This document shows, piece by piece, positions 5,501 to 11,365 of a stretch of DNA of 12,128 nt. Numbering within the stretch: the first letter of the stretch is position 1; each line of letters begins with the position of its first letter. The notes below the pieces were generated by a model. It saw nothing but the letters and a program-made list of their open reading frames with translations. It was not told the DNA's origin and searched no databases. The stretch comes from Bacillota bacterium. GTDB taxonomy: Bacteria; Bacillota_E; Symbiobacteriia; Symbiobacteriales; Symbiobacteriaceae. The position numbers were made by a program, and so were the translations under genes. The stretch covers positions 1-12,128 of the forward strand of contig QGVE01000083.1 in assembly GCA_003242675.1 (NCBI GenBank), given 5' to 3'.

Positions 5501-6510
5501 TGCCAGACACCTCCACTGGCAGGATGGCCCGGAAGCGGGGCAGACTATGCCTCATGGACCTGTACGTGTTCGGCGCCGGCGCCTCCGCGGCCGAGGGCGC
5601 GCCGGCCACCCGCGACCTCTTTCCGATGGCCTACCGGGCCCTGGGGCCCCGGTTCGACCCCCAGGTCCAGGAGGTCTGGGAGTTCCTCGAGGCCGTCTTC
5701 CAGCGCCCGGTGACCGGGCCGGAGGCGTTCCGGTACCTGCCGCCCCTGGACGAGGTGATCAGCCTGATCGACTGGTCCCTGCACGCGGATCAGGGGCTGG
5801 GGCCGGAGTACGATCCGCCGCGGCTTTACCGCATCCGCCAGGCCCTGGAGCACCTGGTCTGCAGCGTGCTGGAGGCGGCCCTCGACCGGCGGCGGCCGCA
5901 GGGCGGCCCGCACGGCCGGTTCGCCCGGGCGGTGGCGGTCCGCTCCCCTGAGAGCTACGCCCTCGTCTCGCTCAACTACGACACGCTGCTGGACGACGCG
6001 CTCCGCGCGGCGGGGCTCGTGCCTGACTACGGCCTGGAGGACGGGCCGGGCCGCGGTCCGCTCCTCCTGAAGCTGCACGGGTCGCTCAACTGGGCCCACT
6101 GCCCGGCCTGCGACGCGATCGCCGTCCTCCGGGAGCCGGTGGCGCACCTGCTCGCCCGCAGCGCCGGCCTCGCCTGTTCCCGCTGCGGCAGCCGGCGGCT
6201 CTCCGGGGTGGTGATCTCGCCCACGTGGCTGAAGCGCTACTCTCCCGGGCGGCTCACCCGGGTCTTCGAGCGCGCTCTGGAGGCGGTGCGCCGGGCGCAC
6301 CGCATCGTCTTCATCGGGTACTCGCTGCCGCCGGCCGACGTGGCGGTGCACCACCTGCTCCGGCGCGGCCTGCTCACCCGGGCGCACCCCGGGCCGCCGT
6401 CTGTGCAGGTGATCACCCGGGGCCCGTCTGAGGCGGTGCTGGACCGGTTCCGCCGGCTCTTCGGCCCGGACGTGGCGTTCGACGGCAGCGGGTTCCGGGG
6501 TCAGACCTGA
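5500..6510 (+). CDS. SIR2-like NAD-binding protein with a four-Cys zinc site
   Basis: 336 aa from ATG 5500 (AAGGA 7 bases upstream), or 318 aa from ATG 5554. The later start puts the NAD-binding motif right at the N-terminus (MDLYVFGAGAS), and the extra 18 codons include rare AGA and CTA, so the true start is unsettled. Numbering from 5554: GAGAS (7-11); SLNYDTLLDDAL (139-150), in the place of the sirtuin Asn/Asp motif; LLKLHGSLNW with the presumed catalytic His175; zinc cysteines 183/186 (CPAC) and 208/211 (CSRC); PTWLK (223-227); and IVFIGYSLPPAD (251-262), typical of SIR2-like (SIR2_2) proteins. Members act as NAD-dependent deacylases or as NAD hydrolases in phage defence. All key residues appear present. 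No extra effector domain or defence partner is visible, so the role stays open. Confidence 0.85.
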   Translation: MPDTSTGRMARKRGRLCLMDLYVFGAGASAAEGAPATRDLFPMAYRALGPRFDPQVQEVWEFLEAVFQRPVTGPEAFRYLPPLDEVISLIDWSLHADQGLGPEYDPPRLYRIRQALEHLVCSVLEAALDRRRPQGGPHGRFARAVAVRSPESYALVSLNYDTLLDDALRAAGLVPDYGLEDGPGRGPLLLKLHGSLNWAHCPACDAIAVLREPVAHLLARSAGLACSRCGSRRLSGVVISPTWLKRYSPGRLTRVFERALEAVRRAHRIVFIGYSLPPADVAVHHLLRRGLLTRAHPGPPSVQVITRGPSEAVLDRFRRLFGPDVAFDGSGFRGQT

Positions 6511-6530
6511 TGGTCAATTCGCAACACCGC

Positions 6531-6556
6531 GTAACCTTTTGGGCGCCCGCTCCGTT
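6531..6556 (+). promoter_or_regulatory. ECF-type promoter upstream of the ECF sigma gene
   Basis: GTAACC (6531-6536), a 16-bp spacer, then CGTT (6553-6556) closely match the ECF layout of an AAC-containing -35 and a CGT -10, as in TGAAAC-N16-CGTA for Bacillus SigW. TTTT follows the -35 as in many ECF sites. The site is about 27 bp upstream of the sigma GTG, suggesting the sigma drives its own operon. Confidence 0.6.
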
Positions 6557-6582
6557 AATCGCTGTGGAGCGAGTACCGGGAG

Positions 6583-7179
6583 GTGCGGTACCGACGGGAG
6601 GGACCGCCTACGCATCGCCCAGAGCTATTGGAGGCGTACAGCGACGAGCAATGGCTGGTCCAGCGGGCCCAGCGGGACCCGGAAGCCTTCGGGGCGCTGT
6701 ACGATATGCACTTTGATCGAATTTATGCGTACATACATCGTAAGACCGGTGATCGGCAGGTAGCGGAGGACCTGACCGCCGACACCTTCCTCAAAGCACT
6801 CGCCCACATCCAGCACTATCGGCACACAGGGCAGCCGTTCGCAGCCTGGCTCTACCGCATCGCTTCCAACGTGGTCATCGACTACTACCGGGTCCACCGG
6901 CCCACCGTGCAGCTGGACGAGGGGCTGTCGGCGGCCGGAGCGGGCCCGGAACCCGAGGAGGCGGTCCTCTCCCTCGACGACCGTCAGGCGGTGAGCCGGG
7001 CCTTGCAGGCGCTCTCCCCCGACCAGCAGGACGTGATCCTGATGCGGTTTGCCGGGGATATGAAGCTGAAGGACATCGCAGCGGCGATGGGCAAGACCGA
7101 GGGAGCGGTCAAGGCGCTCCTCTTCCGGGCCCTGAGCACGCTGCGGCGGAAGTTGAGCGAAAGCGGGGTGCAGCCGTGA
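6583..7179 (+). CDS. ECF-family RNA polymerase sigma factor (sigma-70 type)
   Basis: 198 aa from GTG 6583. An alternative TTG at 6628 would start EAYSDEQWLVQRA, closer to the usual ECF N-terminus; neither has an ideally spaced ribosome binding site. Region 2 spans about 24-105, with DPEAFGALYDMHFDRIYAYI, then AEDLTADTFLKAL (61-73) and PFAAWLYRIASNVVIDYYR (85-103). Region 4 spans about 134-192, with LQALSPDQQDVILMRF and an HTH in LKDIAAAMGKTEGAVKALLFRAL. Sigma region 3 is absent, as expected for ECF. It directs RNA polymerase to a stress or envelope regulon. The stop overlaps the next gene's GTG (GTGA), the classic sigma/anti-sigma arrangement. Codons around 6706-6760 are unusually AT-rich for this DNA. 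Confidence 0.92.
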   Translation: MRYRREGPPTHRPELLEAYSDEQWLVQRAQRDPEAFGALYDMHFDRIYAYIHRKTGDRQVAEDLTADTFLKALAHIQHYRHTGQPFAAWLYRIASNVVIDYYRVHRPTVQLDEGLSAAGAGPEPEEAVLSLDDRQAVSRALQALSPDQQDVILMRFAGDMKLKDIAAAMGKTEGAVKALLFRALSTLRRKLSESGVQP

Positions 7180-8315
7180 GCCGCTACGCCGACATCACCG
7201 AACTGATTGCAGAGCAGGCTGCCGATCCCACCGAGCGGCAGGCGCTGGAGGCGGTGGCCCGCCGGGTCGCGCGCGCGCTGGAGCGCCCGGTGCCGTACCG
7301 GCCCGAGTTCAAGGCTGCCCTGCGGGAGGAGCTGCTGCGCGCCGCGCGCCGGCGACTGCGCCCCTGGTACCGCCGGCCGGCTGTGCTAGGCTCGGGTCTC
7401 GCGGCGGTCGCGGCTGCCGTGGCCCTGGTGGTCGGCCTGCAGATGGCCCAGCCGCCCGCCGCGCAGGAGCCCGGACAGATTGCGCAGGAGGAGCCGGCGC
7501 CCCCGGTGGAGCCCGGGTCGTCCAGCGACCCCGAGCCGCAGGCAACCCAGGGTGGTCAGACGTCGTACCTGGTGGCGCTGCCGGCTGACCTGCCGGAGGT
7601 CCGCCTGGCCGACGAGCGCACCAGCGAGGAGAGCCTGCAGGGGCCTGCGACGACCCCGTTGATCGCCAGCGTGCAGCTCATGCGGCTGACGGCCCGTCCG
7701 GGCGAGGCGGAGTTCCGGGCGATGGCCGCCCGGCTGGGCTTCCGCGGCGAGAGCCGCCGCACGGCCCAGGGCTGGGTGGTGGCCGACGAGGACCGTACCC
7801 TGACCATGACCGCCGACGGCACGGTGCAGTACGCCGACCTCTCCGAGCCCGACGCGGACGCCCCGCCGGTGGACGCCCAGGCGGCGGGCCAGGCGGCGCA
7901 GCGCTTCCTGGATCAGGCGGCGCTGCCGGTGCACAGCCAGCCGGACATCTCGCCCCGGGAGGACGGGTTCGTGGTGGTCTACACGGAGCACGTGGACGGG
8001 CGGCCGGTGGTGAACGCCCGCACGGAGATCGCCGTGAGCCCGGGCGGCACCGTGGTGCGGGCCAAGGCGTACGTGCCGTCGGGCGTCACCGTCCACGCCA
8101 CGTACACGCAGTTCGTCGATGAGAAAGAGGCCCTGGAGCTGGCGGAGAGCCGGGGCGGCCGCTTCCAGAGGGCGGAGCTGGTCTGGGTGCGCAGCGTGGG
8201 CGACGGCACGGTCTACCTGCAGCCTGCCTGGCGGGTGTTCGGCACGAACACCGAGGGGAAGCCCGTGGTCCGCTACGTGGGCGCCTTGATGCCGCAGGAG
8301 GGGGACGGAGACTGA
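7176..8315 (+). CDS. probable membrane-anchored anti-sigma factor
   Basis: 379 aa, starting at a GTG that overlaps the sigma stop. The cytoplasmic N-terminus (1-68) includes ERPVPYRPEFKAALREELL (36-54), a pattern I associate with anti-sigma proteins of this kind. One transmembrane helix follows at about 69-90. A Pro/Glu/Gln/Ser-rich linker (about 92-130) leads to a large external domain (about 130-379). The external half has VVYTEHVDGRPVVNARTEIAV and a C-terminal LVWVRS...YLQPAWRVFG pattern that faintly recalls YycI/PepSY-like folds. There is no zinc-binding HxxxCxxC motif, and I see no cysteine in the translated protein. The role as inhibitor of the upstream sigma is inferred from the overlap, the topology and the N-terminal pattern. 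No sequence homology was tested. Confidence 0.75.
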   Translation: MSRYADITELIAEQAADPTERQALEAVARRVARALERPVPYRPEFKAALREELLRAARRRLRPWYRRPAVLGSGLAAVAAAVALVVGLQMAQPPAAQEPGQIAQEEPAPPVEPGSSSDPEPQATQGGQTSYLVALPADLPEVRLADERTSEESLQGPATTPLIASVQLMRLTARPGEAEFRAMAARLGFRGESRRTAQGWVVADEDRTLTMTADGTVQYADLSEPDADAPPVDAQAAGQAAQRFLDQAALPVHSQPDISPREDGFVVVYTEHVDGRPVVNARTEIAVSPGGTVVRAKAYVPSGVTVHATYTQFVDEKEALELAESRGGRFQRAELVWVRSVGDGTVYLQPAWRVFGTNTEGKPVVRYVGALMPQEGDGD

Positions 8316-8336
8316 TCCCCGGCGCGCGCCGGGGGA
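8316..8336 (+). terminator. palindromic hairpin ending the sigma/anti-sigma operon
   Basis: CCCCGGCGCGCGCCGGGG (8317-8334) is a perfect palindrome starting one base after the anti-sigma stop. It has no T-run, only GATTGG. It may terminate or stabilise the 3' end, or be part of the next gene's leader. Confidence 0.45.
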
Positions 8337-8342
8337 TTGGAA

Positions 8343-8429
8343 GCGCGCCTGCCCGGGAAACCTGAGGGAAGGCAGGAGAACCGCGGCGCGTGGCGAAACC
8401 CTATAAGATCCGGCTCCGAGCCGTGGATC
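8343..8429 (+). promoter_or_regulatory. structured leader upstream of pduL
   Basis: CGCGCC (8344-8349) can pair with GGCGCG (8385-8390), enclosing TGCC (8350-8353) with GGCA (8371-8374). A second hairpin is GATCCGGCT (8407-8415), loop CCG, AGCC, bulge GT and GGATC (8425-8429). A TATAAG (8402-8407) could be a -10 but has no good -35. The codons are not coding-like here. GAGAACCGC and, downstream, GGTAACGCAGAAGGC loosely recall parts of the ydaO (c-di-AMP) riboswitch, but I cannot fold it convincingly as one. Confidence 0.35.
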
Positions 8430-8459
8430 GAGGTAACGCAGAAGGCAGGGATCAAGGAA

Positions 8460-9038
8460 ATGGCTGAAGCACGCACAGTGGTCATCAACATCAGCGCCAG
8501 GCATGTTCACCTGAGCCCCGAGCACCTCGAGGCCCTCTTCGGGCCGGGCTACCAGCTGACCGTGCGGAAGTACCTGGTGCAGCCCGGGCAGTTCGCGGCG
8601 GAGGAGACCGTCAGGGTCATCGGGCCGAAGGGCGAGTTCCCCCGCGTACGGGTTCTGGGTCCCGTGCGGGGCAAGTCCCAGGTGGAGATCTCCGCCACCG
8701 ACGCCCGCACCCTCGGGGTCCCCGCGATGGTGCGGCTGAGCGGGAACATCGCCGGCACGCCGGGGATCATCCTGGAAGGGCCGAAGGGCCGCGTGGAGCT
8801 CAAGGAGGGCGTGATCGTCGCCCAGCGGCACATCCACATGACGCCGGCCGACGCGGAGAAGTACGGCGTGACCGACGGCCAGGTGGTCCGGGTGCGGACC
8901 CGCGGCACCCGCCCGCTCACCTTTGACGACGTCGTCGTCCGGGTGCGGGAGGACATGGCCCTGGAGATGCACATCGACACCGACGAGGCCAACGCCGCCG
9001 GCCTGAAGGACGGCGACATCGGCGAGATCCTGCTGTAG
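8460..9038 (+). CDS. pduL: PduL-family phosphate acyltransferase (phosphotransacylase)
   Basis: 192 aa. PduL enzymes interconvert acyl-CoA (propionyl- or acetyl-CoA) + phosphate with acyl phosphate + CoA in the cytoplasm, feeding acetate or propionate kinase for ATP. Zinc-site motifs are present: ISARHVHLS (His15, His17), QRHIHMTPADAEKYGV (His124, His126) and EMHIDTDEANAAG (His171). The two repeated beta-barrel halves are visible. The N-terminus MAEARTVVINI has no amphipathic microcompartment-targeting extension, so this is probably a housekeeping phosphotransacetylase, not shell-enclosed. I chose ATG 8460 because the family N-terminus aligns and upstream codons look non-coding; AGGG lies 9 bases upstream. 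It stands alone, with its own leader and terminator. Substrate (acetyl vs propionyl) is not visible. Confidence 0.92.
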   Translation: MAEARTVVINISARHVHLSPEHLEALFGPGYQLTVRKYLVQPGQFAAEETVRVIGPKGEFPRVRVLGPVRGKSQVEISATDARTLGVPAMVRLSGNIAGTPGIILEGPKGRVELKEGVIVAQRHIHMTPADAEKYGVTDGQVVRVRTRGTRPLTFDDVVVRVREDMALEMHIDTDEANAAGLKDGDIGEILL

Positions 9039-9056
9039 CCTGCGCCGGCGGTGCCC

Positions 9057-9084
9057 GACCGGGGGAGCGATCCCCCGGTCTTTT
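9057..9084 (+). terminator. intrinsic terminator of pduL
   Basis: GACCGGGGGA (9057-9066) pairs perfectly with TCCCCCGGTC (9071-9080) around a GCGA loop, followed by TTTTCGTT. It begins 18 bases after the pduL stop and has the canonical Rho-independent form. Confidence 0.88.
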
Positions 9085-9151
9085 CGTTCCTGCGGGCTGG
9101 GGGGCTGCGCACCTGCATATCCTTGACCATGCGCGCCAAAGATTAGGAGGA

Positions 9152-9233
9152 ATTTCGCGCCTCGGCGCGAAATAGTACCAGGCAGAACCATTGCAGGTTT
9201 TTATCATGCTATCTGCCCCGACCCGGCGGTCGG
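9152..9233 (+). promoter_or_regulatory. cluster of inverted repeats before the methyltransferase gene
   Basis: Three dyads sit in the 216-base gap. ATTTCGCGCC (9152-9161) and GGCGCGAAAT (9164-9173) form a 10-bp perfect inverted repeat with a 2-base centre, just after AGGAGGA (9145-9151). GGCAG (9181-9185) pairs with CTGCC (9213-9217) around an imperfect inner stem and a T-rich loop. CCGACC (9218-9223) pairs with GGTCGG (9228-9233). I see no convincing -35/-10 pair. The short-centred palindrome resembles an operator for a dimeric regulator, perhaps the methyltransferase itself or an unseen controller. Confidence 0.35.
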
Positions 9234-9254
9234 AGGATGACGGGAGGCCGGTGC

Positions 9255-10040
9255 ATGTTCGCCAATCGGATCTACAACGCTGACGCCCGCGACATGAGCT
9301 TCATCCCCGACGGGGTGGTGGACCTGGTGGTCACCTCACCGCCGTACAACGTCGGTAAGAAGTACGCGACCCACGACGACAGCCTCTCGATGGAAGAGTA
9401 CCTGGACATGCTGGAGCAGGTGTGGCGGGAGTGCTACCGGGTCCTGGCGCCCGGCGGCCGCATCGCGATCAACGTGGCCGGGGTCGACCGCAAGCCCTAC
9501 CTGCCCCTGCACGCCTACATCACGCTGCAGATGATCCGGCTGGGCTTCAAGATGCGCGGCGAGATCATCTGGAACAAGGGCGCGTCGGTGGGCGTGTCCA
9601 CCGCCTGGGGCTCCTGGTGCAGCCCGTCCAATCCCACCCTGCGAGACCTGCACGAATACATCCTGGTCTTCTCCAAGGAGGACTGGCGGATGCGCCACCG
9701 GGGGGAGACCGACCTCACGCCGCAGGAGTTTGTGACCTACACCAAGTCGATCTGGGAGTTCCCCACGGTGTCGGCCAAGAAGGTCGGCCATCCCGCCCCG
9801 TTCCCGCTGGAGTTGCCCGCGCGTCTGATCAAGCTTTACACTTATAAGGGTGACTTGGTGCTCGATCCGTTCAACGGCAGCGGCACCACCTGCCTGGCCG
9901 CGGCGATGTTGGGGCGGCGCTGGATCGGCGTCGACATCGACCCCGGCTACTGCGCCCTGGCCGAGCGGAACATGCGCGCCCTGCTGGAGGGCGCGGGGGG
10001 CACCGGACTCGACGTCGCTTCGGGTGCAGCCGGAGCGTGA
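9255..10040 (+). CDS. beta-class site-specific DNA methyltransferase (N4-cytosine or N6-adenine)
   Basis: 261 aa. It transfers a methyl group from S-adenosylmethionine to an exocyclic amino group of a DNA base. Catalytic motif IV is TSPPYNV (27-33), and the SAM-binding motif I, DPFNGSGTT (204-212), comes later. That order defines the beta class. VDID (226-229) marks the next SAM-contacting strand. The NPTLRDLHEYILVFSKE stretch (126-142) is typical of small type II-like methyltransferases. I chose ATG 9255 because GGGAGG (9242-9247) is 7 bases upstream; an ATG at 9237 has its GGAGG directly abutting. Target sequence and base cannot be read from the motifs. No recognisable restriction enzyme is present, so it may be an orphan regulatory methyltransferase or partnered with the next gene, which starts 20 bp later. 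Confidence 0.93.
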   Translation: MFANRIYNADARDMSFIPDGVVDLVVTSPPYNVGKKYATHDDSLSMEEYLDMLEQVWRECYRVLAPGGRIAINVAGVDRKPYLPLHAYITLQMIRLGFKMRGEIIWNKGASVGVSTAWGSWCSPSNPTLRDLHEYILVFSKEDWRMRHRGETDLTPQEFVTYTKSIWEFPTVSAKKVGHPAPFPLELPARLIKLYTYKGDLVLDPFNGSGTTCLAAAMLGRRWIGVDIDPGYCALAERNMRALLEGAGGTGLDVASGAAGA

Positions 10041-10060
10041 GGGCAAGAGGGGTGGAGAGG

Positions 10061-11152
10061 ATGGCAGGCCAACCGGTCCCGTGTTTGCGGCCGGCGCTGC
10101 AAGCCCTGGTGCGCGGCCCGTGGCGGCGGCTGTGGCTCGTGTCCCCCAGCCTGCACCTGGCGGCGCTGCACGGGCTGCTCCCGGAACTGGAGCGCGAGGG
10201 GGCGGAGATCCGGGTGCTGACCGACCTGTCGTACCGGGCGGTCGGCGACGGCCGGGTGGAACTGGCCGCCCTGGAGCGGCTGCGCGCGCTCCCGGGCTGC
10301 GAGGTGCGCTGGCAGCCCGACCTCGGGGCCTGCGTCTACGCCGCCGACGTGGGCGGCGCCCTGGTGGGCAGCGGCCCCCTCACCCTGGACGGGCTGGACG
10401 GCTCGCACCAGTACGGCGTGCGGCTCGAGGACGCGTCCCCGGTGCTGGCGGATCTTGAGTACTGGTGGGAGTCGGCGCGCCGGCTCTCGCCCCAGGAGTG
10501 GGCGGCCCTGGAGGAACGGGTGGGGCTCCGCCGCAGCGCCCAGCGGGTCGCGTCGGAGATCACCCGCCTCGGCGCCTTCGTGCGGGTGAGCGCCCACGGC
10601 ACCCGGCGGACCCGCCGGCTCGACCCGAGGGAGTTCGGGGTGCTGGCCCTGGGCGATGCCCGGCTGCGGCCGATGGACGTCACGCTCTACCGGCTGGACG
10701 CGGTGACCCGCGCCAAGGACGAGCTGGACGGCATCCTGGCCGAGCGGGGGCTGGAGTGGAACGGCCAGTACCTGGTGCCCCGCTACTTCCTGGAGCAGGA
10801 GTGGCCGGGGATCTTCGCCGCCCGGCAGCAGCAGCTGGCGGACGACCTGCGCTCCCCCGAACAGCAGGCGGCGGTGGCGGCGCAGCTGGCCGAGGCGCGC
10901 CGGGTCGTCGCCGCGTTCCTGGGCGACCTCTACCCCTTCGTCGACGCCGGCGGCAAGCCGGCGGACCAGTGGGTGGCCGAGCAGCTCGAGCGGCTGGTGC
11001 CGGAGGGGCTCGCGGCCGCGGCCTGCGCGGAGGCGGGGCTGGAGTACCGGGTGCTGACCATCCTGCCGGAGGACGCCCGCTCGGTGGCGGAGCTGGATCA
11101 GCTGCTGCAGGACCCGCGCCTGCGGTCCGTCCAGCTGACGCTGCCCATCTGA
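10061..11152 (+). CDS. phospholipase D-fold-like protein with degenerate HKD motif
   Basis: 363 aa from ATG 10061 (AGAGGGG about 8 bases upstream); a GTG at 10037 that overlaps the methyltransferase stop is an alternative. The N-terminal half resembles PLD-type nuclease-like domains: LWLVSPSLHL (24-33), a strand giving IRVLTDLSYRAV (50-61), then LGACVYAADVGGALVGSGPLT (88-108). That last stretch aligns with the family pattern LHAKVY..D...LVGSANLT. The catalytic His and Lys are Gly89 and Cys91, and the Asn is Pro106, while Asp96 and GS remain. It is therefore probably not a working phosphodiesterase by the usual mechanism. The C-terminal half (about 190-363) is rich in Arg, Glu and Ala and unassigned. 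It is probably cotranscribed with the methyltransferase. The PLD call rests on motif resemblance only. Confidence 0.65.
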   Translation: MAGQPVPCLRPALQALVRGPWRRLWLVSPSLHLAALHGLLPELEREGAEIRVLTDLSYRAVGDGRVELAALERLRALPGCEVRWQPDLGACVYAADVGGALVGSGPLTLDGLDGSHQYGVRLEDASPVLADLEYWWESARRLSPQEWAALEERVGLRRSAQRVASEITRLGAFVRVSAHGTRRTRRLDPREFGVLALGDARLRPMDVTLYRLDAVTRAKDELDGILAERGLEWNGQYLVPRYFLEQEWPGIFAARQQQLADDLRSPEQQAAVAAQLAEARRVVAAFLGDLYPFVDAGGKPADQWVAEQLERLVPEGLAAAACAEAGLEYRVLTILPEDARSVAELDQLLQDPRLRSVQLTLPI

Positions 11153-11218
11153 ACCGACGAGCGCCGCGCGGCGGCTGGCAGTCGGCAATTCGACAGAATC
11201 GTCAGATATTTGATCGAA

Positions 11219-11254
11219 AACCCTGTGGCTTGGGCCGCAGGGTTCACGTTCTTT
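11219..11254 (+). terminator. intrinsic terminator after the methyltransferase operon
   Basis: AACCCTGTGGC (11219-11229) pairs with GCCGCAGGGTT (11234-11244), an 11-bp stem with one T-G wobble and a 4-base loop. A moderately T-rich tail, CACGTTCTTT, follows. The A-run before the stem suggests it might also work in the opposite direction. Confidence 0.7.
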
Positions 11255-11313
11255 GGGGCCATCGCGGCGGACCAAATAGTGCGAAGTGCCTGCTTTTGGG
11301 GGGCTCGCCGGAA

Positions 11314-11352
11314 TGCTACGCTGGTGGGAGGAAAGAAGATTCTGGAAGGGGG
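11314..11352 (+). promoter_or_regulatory. extended -10 promoter and ribosome binding site for the oxidoreductase gene
   Basis: TGCTACGCT (11314-11322) looks like an extended -10, sharing TGCTAC with the fumarase promoter. The -35 is poor (TTTTGG at 11294-11299). GGAAGGGGG (11344-11352) lies 13 bases before the ATG at 11366. Confidence 0.4.
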
Positions 11353-11365
11353 CCGGTGCAGTCTG

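Noticed and set aside
8337..8459. In-frame TTG extension of pduL by 41 codons
   Set aside because: Third-position composition is not coding-like, the segment forms hairpins, and the PduL family starts near MAEARTVV. It is also not an amphipathic targeting peptide.
7386..9191. Very long minus-strand frame (601 codons) opposite the anti-sigma and pduL genes
   Set aside because: It spans the strong pduL terminator and two well-supported plus-strand genes. Long antisense frames are expected from high GC third positions.
9237..9254. Earlier ATG for the methyltransferase
   Set aside because: Its GGAGG directly abuts the ATG with no spacing, whereas ATG 9255 has GGGAGG 7 bases upstream.
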